Source of the DNA: Nemertoderma westbladi
Taxonomy: Eukaryota > Xenacoelomorpha > Nemertodermatida > Nemertodermatidae
Reading direction: 5' to 3'
Assembly: GCA_032718475.1 (NCBI GenBank)
Contig: JAUCBJ010007265.1
Location: 1-64,000, forward strand
DNA length: 64,000 nucleotides
Each line of letters begins with the position of its first letter. The first letter of the stretch is position 1. The notes below the pieces were generated by a model. That model was not told the DNA's origin, searched no databases, and worked only from the letters and a program-made list of their open reading frames with translations. Below, piece by piece: positions 42,408 through 53,513 of the stretch. Made by a program: the position numbers and the translations under genes.

Positions 42408-45001
42408 TTATGTACTCCCTAGTACAGATCCCCTTGCCTTCATTGCATAGAATATATACAATGCTATTCCGAAAACTATGTTATTGTCGACCGCGCACAT
42501 CAATTTGTTGAATTTGAAAATGGACGGGTACCGAGAAAAGAACCGACCAAGATAATTACAACGTAAAAAATTATATTTCTCGCATACCAGAAGGAAATGG
42601 TACTCGTCCTCCACATCTCCGTTGCCACAAACAATACAAAGACGTTGATCCCGAGGAATGTTATACCATCTACCGGTTTCGATTGCAAGATAGTGGGAAC
42701 TACAACGGAAGCGCGGAAAGGACTGTCTTAGACTCAAATGATTGTGCAGAAGTTGTATATATGAAGATGTCCTGAAGGTTTCCTTAATGTAAAAAAATCC
42801 CTTTGGTGATTCGACAACATCCTGTCTCCATCTCTGTTTAAATTGATCTCTGATGCGAACTTTTACTGGTGCAAGGAACTGCGTTCTAGACTGTATTAAT
42901 TCACTCTGGGTGGACCACACATTACTGTAACCGAGGCTGTTCAATAAATCTCTCACCTTGGTTGCCCAATTAACTACGGAAGGGTCCTGGACAGAGTCGT
43001 CAAGCATCATTGAATATGCTCTCTTCAATATACGAGTTTTGGGCAGTGCCACTACCTTCAACCAATACTTAATAATGCTTTGATACCTGCCTGTATAAAG
43101 TGGAAACTGTCCAGTCTCACCATAAACCACGAAATTGGGAGAATTACTGCGGATACGCAAAAAACTTTTTAAAAATTTCAGATTGACGCGTTCTATATCA
43201 ATTGCTTCTTGGAATCCCCATACTTCGCTACCGTAGTTTAATAAGTGCATTAAACAAAAATATCGCTACATCAAATGGCAAACATGGATATTTTACAAAT
43301 AATTTGAGTAATGAAAAATAAGCTTTTTGCGCCTTCTCTGCGAGTACCTGTTGCGCAATGTTGAACTTACCAGACGCAGAGAAAGTAATACCTAGATAAG
43401 TGTACTGGTTCACTACCGTCAACTTTGTACCTTTATATGACCACGTATCAGAGTTACATAGTCTACCCCCGTTACGAAATACTACAATATTTGATTTATC
43501 AATGTTTACTGAAAGGCACCAATAATCACAATACTGTTCTAGAATATTTAATGCACATTGAAGTTCAATTGGACTGTCGGAAATAATAACAATATCATCA
43601 GCAAATAACAGTAAATACAATTTCAGCACTCCAATAGATATGCCACCGAAACCACCTCTGGATAGTTCTGCTTCGAGGTCATTTATGAACAAACTAAATA
43701 ATAAAGGTGACAAACTTTCACCTTGTAGAACTCCTATTATACAATCGTAGGAATCCGACAATAACCCATTTGAACGTACGCAATGTTTTACCGAACTATA
43801 CATACTCTTAACTATATTCAATAATTTACCACCAACACCTAGAGACAGCAATTTAATCCACAAAGCACTTCTGTCTACACTATCGAAAGCTTTTTTCAAG
43901 TCAATAAAAGCACAATATAGTTTACGTTTCTTGCTATTACCAGATAGAAAATGGTCAATCAGTGACTTTAAGATAAGCATTTGGTCTACAGTCGAGTAAC
44001 CCGATCTAAACCCACCCTGTGCGTCGACTATAATGCCAAATGCATCTGCCCACCACTGTAATCGACGATTTAAGAGAGACGTAAATAATTTACTTAAAAC
44101 GTTTAATAACGTAATAGGCCTATAGTTCCCGGGATTTAACTTTGCACCTTTTTTAAATAATGGAGTAACAATTCCTATAGACCACTGTGATGGAAAATTA
44201 CCAGATTCTAGAATAGCATTAAACAACATAACAACTGTAGGGACTAAATGATCACAACCCTCAATCAGATGGTGATTTGTTACGTTTAAGGTTATGTATC
44301 ATTTCTGACACTTCTGGTTCCGTAAATGGCATTCCCAGATCACGTTCAAAAATTGTTCTAGAATCATTTAGGTTAAAATTATCGGTGGGAGGGGGTATTG
44401 GTACGCCTGTATCACAAAAATTGCACTCGTGGTCGCTTTGGTTCTTATAAAAATCGCGGAATTGTTCAAGTGACGGCTGGGATGCACTATTACTAACTTT
44501 GCTACCACCGCACACCCTTTTTACTTTTTTCCAAAATAGTTTGGCTTCAGAAGTGCGATGAAGTTTCAATTTGGTTGCTTCATCGATATAATGTTCGTAT
44601 CTGGCTTTACGAAGTGTTTTCTTATATACCTTACGTTTATTCGACAATAAGGAATATGATTCGCCAGTCCGTAAATTACGCCAATTTTTCAGCGCACTAC
44701 TGAATTCCAATTTTGCACCATTGCAATTATCATTAAACCAAATTGCACGGCAATGCACTTTGGCCTTTGCACTTTGTCCTACTGTTGTAGTAAAATATTC
44801 ATTGGAAATATCATTAAAAATATTCGAGAATTTACCAATACATTTATCGATATTGCACTGAGAAAAATCGCACTCATAAATTAAATCGTCCTGCACTTCT
44901 TGTAGTTTATGTTGCACATTGGTTGACTGTATAAAGTTATGGTAATCCGCCTTAAATTTATCATTCCACTTGCAACATTGTGGTTGCTCAGGAGTTAGCA
45001 A
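42408..45001 (-). pseudogene. LINE (non-LTR retrotransposon) pol, 5'-truncated and twice frameshifted
   Basis: Three consecutive minus-strand frames. 45001-44261: the endonuclease-RT linker (AKLFWKKVKRVCGG, EVSEMIHNLKRNKSPSD). 44229-43228: RT with NYRPITLLNVLSKLF, GGFRSGYSTVDQ, FIDLKKAFDSVDRSALW, GVLQGESLSPLLFSLFINDL and LLLFADDIVIISD (catalytic FADD). 43250-42408: the C-terminal region ending in a zinc-knuckle-like LCIVCGNGDVEDEYHFLLVC. RT motifs are all kept, so decay is slight. The endonuclease is missing. The clade is not certain; an I/Jockey-group element is likely. Confidence 0.9.
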
Positions 45002-45604
45002 CGTAAATAATTAATTGCACTTCATTCATATCGGAATATTAAATGAAATAAATAGGTAGCTATTATTTTATTCCAAATAAGTACAACTTCTTTGTGTATT
45101 ACGATGGCCTGGTTCGTAGACGATATCCCCGGATCAATGAACGGTCGTAGCTGGTCAGGTTTGTCGGTCATTGTTGGACACAATGTATCAGTTGGAGAAA
45201 ATTTCTGATAATTGTTAATTTTTGATTATAATAGACTAACAATGAAGCGAAAAAGAGCAAAAAAATTTTAGCAACGAATAAAATTCACGCGGGAAACGGT
45301 TGTACAGTATATGTATTGCCTGTACATATACAGTGTCATACAGTACATATCTTTGTAGGCCTATTACACTCACCTTCACACTTACCTTCATCGTTGGCTT
45401 CCACCGTCCTACCTTACTTCTGGCGTTGTTAATGGTGTGCGATTGGACTTGTTTAGATATCTGAGTACAAAGGATATAATTTCTTAAAAAGAAAAACAAA
45501 ATTTTTTCACTCGTTCCCATTACATGCCATTTTGTCTAAAAGAATTTTTTTTAATTCGCCACTGACGAGATTCGAACCTGTGGCGAATTCTACATTTTTT
45601 CGCG
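45002..45604. other. Non-coding stretch with hairpin and B-box-like motif
   Basis: 45564-45590 is a 9-bp-stem hairpin (attcgccac ... gtggcgaat) whose loop holds the complement of a Pol III B box (aggttcgaatc). A 27-bp word (attgttggacacaatgtatc) near 45171 recurs near 52551. No gene is supported. Confidence 0.5.
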
Positions 45605-46214
45605 CCAATGGGGTAGACGACTCGGAAATTTTTTTTCGAGTTTTCGTTGGTTTCATGTGAAAGAGCATGTGAAAAAACCCCAGAGAGCAATTTTACTTCA
45701 AAAAAATTAATATTGGCCGAGTTATAGCAATTTTAAAACGCAAAATTAGCAACATCGAAAAATCAGGCCGTTTCAGAAAACTGCACGAGTGACGTCAGCC
45801 ATAACACAGCAACAGTTGTCAAGCGCTGTTGATTGGCTAATATAAAGTATAATATTGCAGTATCTAAAATAAAACAAATAATAAATGTAGCTATGTATTT
45901 ATTTGGATGTGTATTTATGTTGTGTTAAGAATCGATTATAGGATAGCGGTATGGAGGCAAATTATTCATATCAAGTTAATTATTCTAGAATAATATTTAT
46001 TTCGCCCATACCTGTACCGTAGAACTGTAGCTAAAAATAAATATAGCTAGCTAAATACTGCCAGGCGTTTCATTAATCTATTTTTTAATTGTTTTTACAG
46101 CGAACAATGCGGCAATCGCTCAAAACATAATGTTTTGGGCGATAGGTTTATGTTCTTAACATATTTTGGCTAGTTACATGTGAAAAAAAAATGTTTTAAA
46201 GAAAATAAAAACAA

Positions 46215-46619
46215 ATGTTTGTGGTAGCTATTGTTTTCAATGGTATTTACTGTTTTAATAATGTAGCTAGTGTTTTTATAAAATACCACAAAATCTTATT
46301 TTTTGATGCCATTTCAGATGCCATTAAACCAACGCATGTGGTAGTAGTAAAATGTCCAACATCAAAACATGCCATTCAAAAATCTTATCTTACACAATCG
46401 AATATCGTAAGCGCTAAATTCATGTCACAAATCCAACTTCAAATGCATCTTTGCAATAAACAATGGGCCTTGTTTAGCATCGCAGATCCATCTTTTGAAA
46501 TAAATGGCGAAGTGAAAATAGTTGAAGTATCATATGATTCCATATACATGCAAAGTTTACTGAAAAGTAGTCGTAGCTTCTGGAAGGAATATATATTTCC
46601 CAAAATTGTGAAAAAATAG
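46215..46619 (+). CDS. YqaJ/lambda-exonuclease-like C-terminal fragment
   Basis: A 134-residue frame from an ATG. HVVVVKCPTSKHAI resembles the strand of the YqaJ/lambda-exonuclease (PD-(D/E)XK) fold that carries E-x-K-C-P; here the Glu position is Val. SQIQLQMHLCNKQWALFSI matches the following Q-x-Q-x-x-L helix, and the tail FWKEYIFPKIVKK matches the usual F...f.P.l ending. The N-terminal half of the domain, with its catalytic Asp, is absent. It is therefore probably an inactive remnant. Similar domains occur in proteins of eukaryotic DNA transposons and viruses. The link to this element is positional. Confidence 0.6.
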   Translation: MFVVAIVFNGIYCFNNVASVFIKYHKILFFDAISDAIKPTHVVVVKCPTSKHAIQKSYLTQSNIVSAKFMSQIQLQMHLCNKQWALFSIADPSFEINGEVKIVEVSYDSIYMQSLLKSSRSFWKEYIFPKIVKK

Positions 46620-46759
46620 ATAATTAAAAAATGTAAATTATAGTTATAGTTCAACTAAATTCTGATTAATGCTGATTGTATTGAGATGGCAGCTGAAGAT
46701 ATTTTTACTACGTCATCCATTACAGCTACATGGACTAACTATGTCCACTTACTACTACT

Positions 46760-47264
46760 TAGGCCCCCCTCACACGGAGCAACTTGTTTCTGAAACTTGT
46801 TGCTGGACCCCCTCACACACAGAAACTTGTTGCTGCAACTTGTTTCCGAAACTTGTTTCTGTGTGTGAGGACTCCAGCAACAAGTTTCTGCAACTTGTTT
46901 CCGCAACTTATTTCTGTGTGTGAGGGAGTCCAGCAACAAGTTGCTGGAAGTTAAATTCCCAGCAACTTTTTGAAAAACTTTTATTACATTCCATTTTGAT
47001 ACTAGCTAATATTAGATAATTTGAGTGATGTGATATTATATACAAATGACTGGACATGTTAGCTATTTATTTGGAAATAATTGTTATTTTCTTCAGCAAC
47101 AAGTTTCTGTGTGTGAGGGGGTCCAGCAACAAGTTGCAGAAACAAGTTTCGGAAACAAGTTGCTGAAACAATTTGCAGCAACAAGTTTATGTGTGTGAGG
47201 GGGTCCAGCAACAAGTTTCAGAAACAAGTTGCAGAAACAAGTTGCTCCGTGTGAGGGGGGCCTA
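46760..47264. mobile_element. Nested foldback element built of 'gcaacaagtt' palindromes
   Basis: 505 bp with 24-bp perfect inverted ends made of taggcccccctcacacgg + agcaac. Each arm (46760-46955 and 47095-47264) repeats 'aacttgttgctg' and 'cagcaacaagttt' words alternating with 'gtgtgtgaggg.gtccagcaac', so each arm is itself palindromic. It is non-coding and lies inside the 45605-47800 element. Confidence 0.88.
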
Positions 47265-49174
47265 ATAAGTGCCAATCCACAATTTAATCCAAAGTAATCT
47301 GAGTTTTGAAGCTGAATAAAACATCAATAAGCTACTGGATTTCTACCACCTGGCAGTTTTAGCTACAAAATATGTTTTATTTTTATAGCTAACAACTGTA
47401 CGGTTTGGGAGAAATAAATATTATTCTGGAATAATTAACTTGTCGTGAATCAATTTCCACATTAAGATATCAAATAATGTATTCTTAACACAACACAAAA
47501 ACACACTAAATAAATATTAGCTGCACAATTTATTTTAGTTACTAAGAGATTTATATTGTATAGTAACCAATGAACATTTACTGCTGCACTAGTGACGTCA
47601 CTAGTGCAGTTTTCTGAAACGGCCTGATTTTTCGATGTTGCTAATTTTGCGTTTTAAAATCGCTATAACTCGGCCAATATTAATTTTTTTTAAGTAAAAT
47701 TGCTCTCTGGGGTTTTTTCACATGCTCGTTCACATGAAACCAACGAAAACTCGAACAAAATTTTCCGAGTCGTCTACCCCATTGCCATAATGTTGTTCAT
47801 TCGCATTTAATCTATACAGTATGAAGGAAAGATATTATTAAGTAGATATAAATGGCATCGTGTTCAATATGCTATTGAAAATTAATAGTTAGGTCGCTTA
47901 ACAAGTTAATGTGGACAAACTTCCTATAATTGGCATAGGTGTAGGTAATTACCATACCTTTAATTATTTAAGGGGAACCAACTTTGCCAATTTTTGTCGT
48001 TTTTGAAACTCATGATTTATCGGTCCCATATTACCATGACAACAGGAGGTCATTTACAAAAGTCCACTTTCCAATAAAGCTACAGTCTTCTTATAACCTT
48101 GACCTACCCTCCACATATCAAAATCAGAGATTCCATTGACGTCATTTGTAACACCCGGTTGCCATGGCAACTGTTTCAAAAACGACTTTCAAACGCCGAT
48201 TTTCAGTAAATATCCGAAAAATATAAAACCATTGATTAATAATTGTTACACATTTGGAAAAATCATCTAAAATTATAAATATATTATCCATGAGACACTC
48301 TTGATTTCTACTAGTGGACCAATTTAAATAGACCTGTGGTAGTCCTGTAACCATGGTCACAAGTCACTAAATATATTCTGCCAAATTTAATATAGTTCCG
48401 AACTATCTAAAAAAAATTCAATTTTGGATCTAGTGTCTTAGATGTTGCCAAGTCCAGACAATTACTTTCCGACCATTCAAGTTTGCCTATGTTGCCATGG
48501 TAAAAAAAATAAAAACATGTTCAATATACTTCAACTTTGTTCATATCCACATACCTTAGTACCTCATTACATAGTAGAGGTCTATGACCTCTAGCACAGT
48601 CAATATAGTTACCATAGCAACGGGTATGTTTCATTATTATGTACTTCCGCTTTCTTGTTTTTTCTTATTTTCATATTTAGAAGGTAACAATTTTCTTGAT
48701 TTGAAAAATATATATATGGGGTCTATCATAGCTATTTTTTAAATGTAAATAATTACTCATGACCATAGCAAAGGGAGATCTCCCTCTTTTACACTAATTG
48801 CTAGGTGAAATTTCTCCAAATTTTGTGAAATATGAACACTGAAGTATAGAAACATATTATGGACAAAAATTTCAAAATTAATTTATGTTTACTTACTATA
48901 CTTGCATAGCAACATAGCTTTTCCATAGCAACCATAAACTTTTTCATGGTATTCTAAGCAAAAACATGTTTCCTGCATCAGTATAATGATTTCCATAGCA
49001 ACGGTAAGTTTTACATAGCAACAACAAATTTACCATAGCAACCTGAAACATATCTTAGCAACGGAGCGGTTTTGACATAAATTACAAGTTTTTTACTTGA
49101 GTGTTACATATGAGAGGAAATACATCCTTAGCAACAGCGATTTTTGCATAGCTTCGAGGAATTTTGCAACCCTC

Positions 49175-50075
49175 CTGACTACTACTACTAGGTCGAGCGA
49201 ACTCGGACAGTGGAAATGAGATCCTTCCAGGCTTCCCGATTCTCCATAGTTGTCGCAATTTCGTTTCTCCCAAGTTCAGTATCCCTTTCAAGTTGATCTA
49301 TATATGTTATGGCAGGTCGTCCACGACTACGCTTTCCATGAGTTGGTTGCCAGAAAAGTAGATCTGGTATAACCTCGTCTTTACTTCGCCAGCAGTGCCC
49401 ACTGAATCTTAATCTGCGTTCACGGAGGGTGGTTGATACAGGTGGTATTGTACCATAAAGCTCGGCGTTTGTCATGTGTTGTCTCCAGCTGATGTTTAGG
49501 GCTGCCCTTAGTAGACTTGTGTAGCAACCATCAATTCGTTGTTCAAGTGATTTAGTCAGTGTCCAGGTCTCACCCCCGTATAAAAATACACTTTCCACTG
49601 TGGCTCGAAAGAACTTGGTCTTCAGGTGCCTGGAGAGATCTGATTTCCAGATGGTATCCATTTTTGATAGAGCTACCCAAGCCTTTGCTTTCCTAACTTC
49701 TATGTCCTTTTTGCTACTCTCTATACATGATCCAAGGTACTGGAAGTCGTCGACCTTCCTTAGTTGATTATTATCAATGGTTGTCAAGTTTCCATCAACA
49801 TTAAAGGTCATGAATTCGGTCTTGGTAGCATTTATATGCAATCCAACCTCCTTAGCAGCCCTCTCCACTTTATTTAGTAGAAGCTGTGCATCTGCTAGCG
49901 TATTAGAGAGCAGGGCGATGTCATCCGCAAAGTCGGTGTCTGTGACTGTAGTTGCCGGATATCTACTACTTCTGCGTTCTTGAAGTGTGAATCCCAGATC
50001 TTCACCCTTTGTGGCCGTCCTCATTGCGTAATCCAGCACAATTACAAATAGTAATGGTGCTAATGTGTCACCTTA
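49175..50075 (-). pseudogene. LINE RT C-terminal half, inserted in long-inverted-repeat element
   Basis: The minus-strand frame 50039-49188, open from about 50075, begins at the RT block GDTLAPLLF and continues VTDTDFADDIALLSN (catalytic FADD), FQYLGSCI, ESVFLYGGETWTLTKSLEQR, RERRLRFSGHCWR and KRSRGRPAITYIDQLERDT. It is 5'-truncated exactly at the palm. Its 3' end carries the microsatellite-like tail ctactactacta (49176), also present at the 3' end of the LINE at 55620. The insertion lies at the inner boundary of the left arm. Confidence 0.9.
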
Positions 50076-51078
50076 CCCTCCTGTACCAAACCCTCCTGAA
50101 GGTAAAGAAATTGTCATCACATCTGGTGAAGCAACTGTTATTCAGGGATCCACCCATTCAAAGCCAAGCTGTGACCATGAGGAAGCTGACACCAGGCTTA
50201 TTATCCATTTACAGGATGCTATTACCAATGGTTATGCAAATTGTTTGGAATTGTTTGGTGCGAACTGTAGATACTGATGTACTGGTTCTTTTAATCGGGA
50301 AGTTTCATCACCTGGCAGATTTAGATCGAAGAGTTGATCTTTGGGTAGCATTTGGCACAGGCAAGCACTTCAATTATTATAACATCAATAGTGCGTTTGA
50401 AACCTTAGGTCAATATTAGTCAAGTACTACAATATTAGTGCGGAATGCCTCGACGGTCGAAACGTTTAACTCTCGTCTAAAAACCCACCTGTTTCGATTG
50501 GAGTATTCTACAGACTAATCTTTATTTTAATTTTTAATTTCACTGTTCCACAATTAAGTTTACTCAAAACTTATTTTTACTGTACTAACTATATATATAT
50601 TTTTAAGATACTTTAAGTTGGTTTTTATCATTGCGCCCTGAACAACTTGTACTAACTGATAGGACGCGTTATAAATAAAATATTATTATTATTATTATTA
50701 AGTATTGGAAAGGATCACGGTTGTAATTTAGGATAAGACCAGTGAATTACAACATGTGAACGAATTAAGGAAGGTCCACTTTTGCCAAAAGAATAGAACA
50801 TTAGAGACTATACCTCCAACCCATATGCACTGATGCAACATATAAAGCGAGCTGCCTACCAGGCAGGAATGTGGTGTACCAGCGATAAGAGTGACCAATG
50901 GGTACCAGCGCCAGATAGCTTTGGATGGTCACTTTATGATGAAACACAATCTTGGAATCCTGTCTGGAATATACTTCCAATTGCTTCCAAAGCATGCAAG
51001 GAATTAGTGAAGTGTGCTTGCCAGAGTAAGAAAGGGTGTGGCACAAGATGTGTTTGCAAAATTGCAAATTGGAAGTGA
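50076..51078 (+). pseudogene. Remnant of a transposon-associated protein (HEEADTR / DTDVLVL type)
   Basis: Plus-strand pieces: PSCDHEEADTRLIIHLQDAI (50170-50230). After a frame change, RTVDTDVLVLLIGKFHHLAD (50265-50325). After a LINE insertion (50425-50700), RTLETIPPTHMH and QHIKRAAYQAGMWC then CACQSKKGCGTRCVCKIANW (50800-51078). This string of motifs occurs in multicopy uncharacterised proteins of many invertebrates, probably transposon-encoded (my recollection, not searched). The paired acidic motifs suggest a nuclease core. The final cysteine cluster probably binds zinc. Frames are broken, so nonfunctional. Confidence 0.65.
50425..50700 (+). mobile_element. 3' end of a CR1/L2-type LINE with (ATT)n tail
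   Basis: The frame NASTVETFNSRLKTHLFRLEY, then a stop, matches the C-terminal end of CR1/L2-group pol. It is followed by a ~150-bp UTR with 'gcgccctgaac...ggacgcg' and a terminal (att)n microsatellite at 50682-50700, the usual 3' end of that group. Confidence 0.75.
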
Positions 51079-52540
51079 ACTTTGCAAATGTCAATGCGAA
51101 AAACTTTAATAGATTTATTAATTGTTATCTAGCTATATATACACTACGTTGCTTTGATAAATTCCAATAAATACCAAATTCGTCGTAGTTGTGCAAAAAT
51201 CTACCAAATCAGAGCAAAATTCCTCGTAGCTATGCAAAAATCGCTGTTGCTAAGGATGTATTGCCTCTCATATGAAACACTCTAAGAAAAAACTTGTTCT
51301 TGCTGTCAAAAACGCTCCGCTGTTAAGATATGTTCCAGGTTACTATGGTAAATTCGTCGTTGCTATGTAAAACTTTCCGTTGCCATGAAAAACCCGCCGT
51401 TGCTATGGAAAGCATTATACTCATGCAGGAAACTTGTTTTTGCTTAGAATACCATGAAAAACTTTATGGTTGCTATGGAAAAGCTATGTCGCTATGCAAG
51501 TATAGTAAGTTAACATAAATTAATTTTGAAATTTTTGTCCATAATATGTTTCTATATACTTCAGTGTTCATATTTCACAAAATTTGGAGAAATTCCCCCT
51601 AGCAATTAGTGTATAAGAGGGAAATCTCCCGTTGCTATGGTCATGAGTAATTATTTACATTTAAAAAATAGCTATGATAGACCCCATATATATATTTTTC
51701 ATATCAATAAATTATTACCTTCTAAATATGAAAATATTAAAAAATAAGAAAGCGGAAGTGCATAAATGATGAAACATACCCATTGCTATGGTAACTATAT
51801 TTGACTGTGCTAGAGGTCATAGACCTCTACTGTGTAATGAGGAACTAAGGTATGTGCATATCATCAAAGTTGAAGTAAACTGAACATGTTTTCTTCAATA
51901 TTTTTTCCCCATTCCGAATGTTATCGGTTACCATGGCAACATAGACAAACTTGAATGGTCGGAAAGTAATTGTCTGGACTTGGCAACATCTCAGACACTA
52001 GATCCAAAATTGAATTTTTTTTAGATAGTTTGGAACTATATTAAATTTGGCAGAATATATTTAGTGACTTGTGACCATGGTTACAGGACTACCACAGGTT
52101 TATTTAAATAGGTCCACTTCTAGAAATCAAGAGTGTCTCAGGGATAATATATTTATAATTTTAGATGATTTTTCCAAATGTGTAACAATTATTAATCAAT
52201 AGTTTTATATTTTTCGGATATTTACTTAAAATCGGCTTCTGAAACTCGTTTTTGAAATAGTTGCCATGGCAACCGGAGTTTACAAATGACGTCAATGGAA
52301 TCGCTGATGCTGATATATGGGGGGTAGGTCAAGGTTAGAAGACTGTAGCTTTATTGGAAAGTAGACTATTGTAAATGACCTCCTGTTGTCATGGTAATAT
52401 GGGACCGATAAATCATGTTGCAAAGTTGGTTCCCCTTAAAAAATTAAAGGTATGATAATTACCTACACCTATGCCAATTATGGGAAGTTTGTCCAGAACG
52501 TCCACATTAACCTTATTTTTGAGGTTAAGCGACCTGACTA

Positions 52541-53513
52541 TAATGTATATTGTTGGACATAATGTATCAGGTGCAGGTATTACTTCGAAGTTTATGTGGT
52601 CATTAGAAGCTCGTTGCTATGGAAATTTCACCTGTTTCTATGCAAAAAATAAAATGAATATATATGCATTATAATTGTTCCGCGTGGTCCATGTAGTTGG
52701 TCTTGACGTCGATTCGAAGTGATGCAACCAGTGAAAGGACCGTTGCCATGGACATTGTCGAAGTTGCTATATTTGCGTCTCCTGGTTACTATATAAATAA
52801 AAAAATGTTCTTCACCAGTAAACTAGTTACATCTGAAACACCGACAAGCTATCATTTCGCAGCGACAAGTATTACATGACAACCGTAGCTAAGCAGATTG
52901 TCTCCGTTTCTTTGTTTTTGGGTCTGTAAAGAATTTTCCAAACAGTTAAATTTTTGAGGGATTTTTCTTAACGAATGCTCAACCAACTGCTTCAGTAAAA
53001 CCAACAATGTTTTAAATCGTAATTTGTTGCAAAAATTATACCTCGCACAACCTATTACCACTGCATTGGATTAATAATGTATTGGAAATTCATCCTCAGG
53101 TGAGAGGCATTTAAAATATATGACTAAAAATTCGTACACATTCAGTTAAGTATTTCCTTATCTATCCAAAATTTATACAATTTCTTTGTCATCTTGCAAA
53201 AAGAATATTACTATTTTAATTCTTTACCGGTCGGTAGCTAGCTAATTACCCAGTACGCATCGGATTATATCATCAGTTATATTTAATCAAAATACCACAC
53301 AGAAATATTTAACTGTTTTGGAAACAGGAAATAGCTAACATTCTAGAACATTTTAATATCTTTATCAAGATTTAGAACCATTCATTGCTACTGTATAAAC
53401 TGTATAAGATATTTGAAGTACAGTAGCCTACTAACTGAGGACAGATGATAAACCTAGTACAGCATTTTATGTCGTTTTGATTAAAATAATTTGGTACGGT
53501 ATAACTATCTATA
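52541..53513. other. Upstream region of the forkhead gene
   Basis: No gene is supported. Short frames only. It begins just outside the long-inverted-repeat element. No clear TATA box or initiator was picked out before the ATG at 53514. Confidence 0.5.

Larger units (their letters stand above)
45605..47800. mobile_element. Long-inverted-repeat DNA element (about 2.2 kb) with YqaJ-like ORF
   Basis: 45605-46045 and 47404-47800 are inverted copies, highly similar in the outer 200 bp (caatggggtagacgactcgg, accccagagagcaattttac) and looser inside. Between the arms sit the ORF at 46215-46619 and a nested foldback at 46760-47264. No transposase is recognised. It is a long-TIR DNA element or a non-autonomous derivative. 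Outer target-site duplication is not evident. Confidence 0.75.
47886..52540. mobile_element. Long-inverted-repeat DNA element (~4.65 kb, ~1.3-kb arms)
   Basis: 47886-49170 and 51212-52540 are inverted copies over their full length (outer end tagttaggtcgcttaac; inner end gcaaaattcctcg.agct). The arms are studded with 'ccatagcaac'/'gttgctatgg' words. The interior holds remains of an element-type protein (50075-51078) split by two LINE insertions. No DDE transposase is recognised. Confidence 0.82.
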
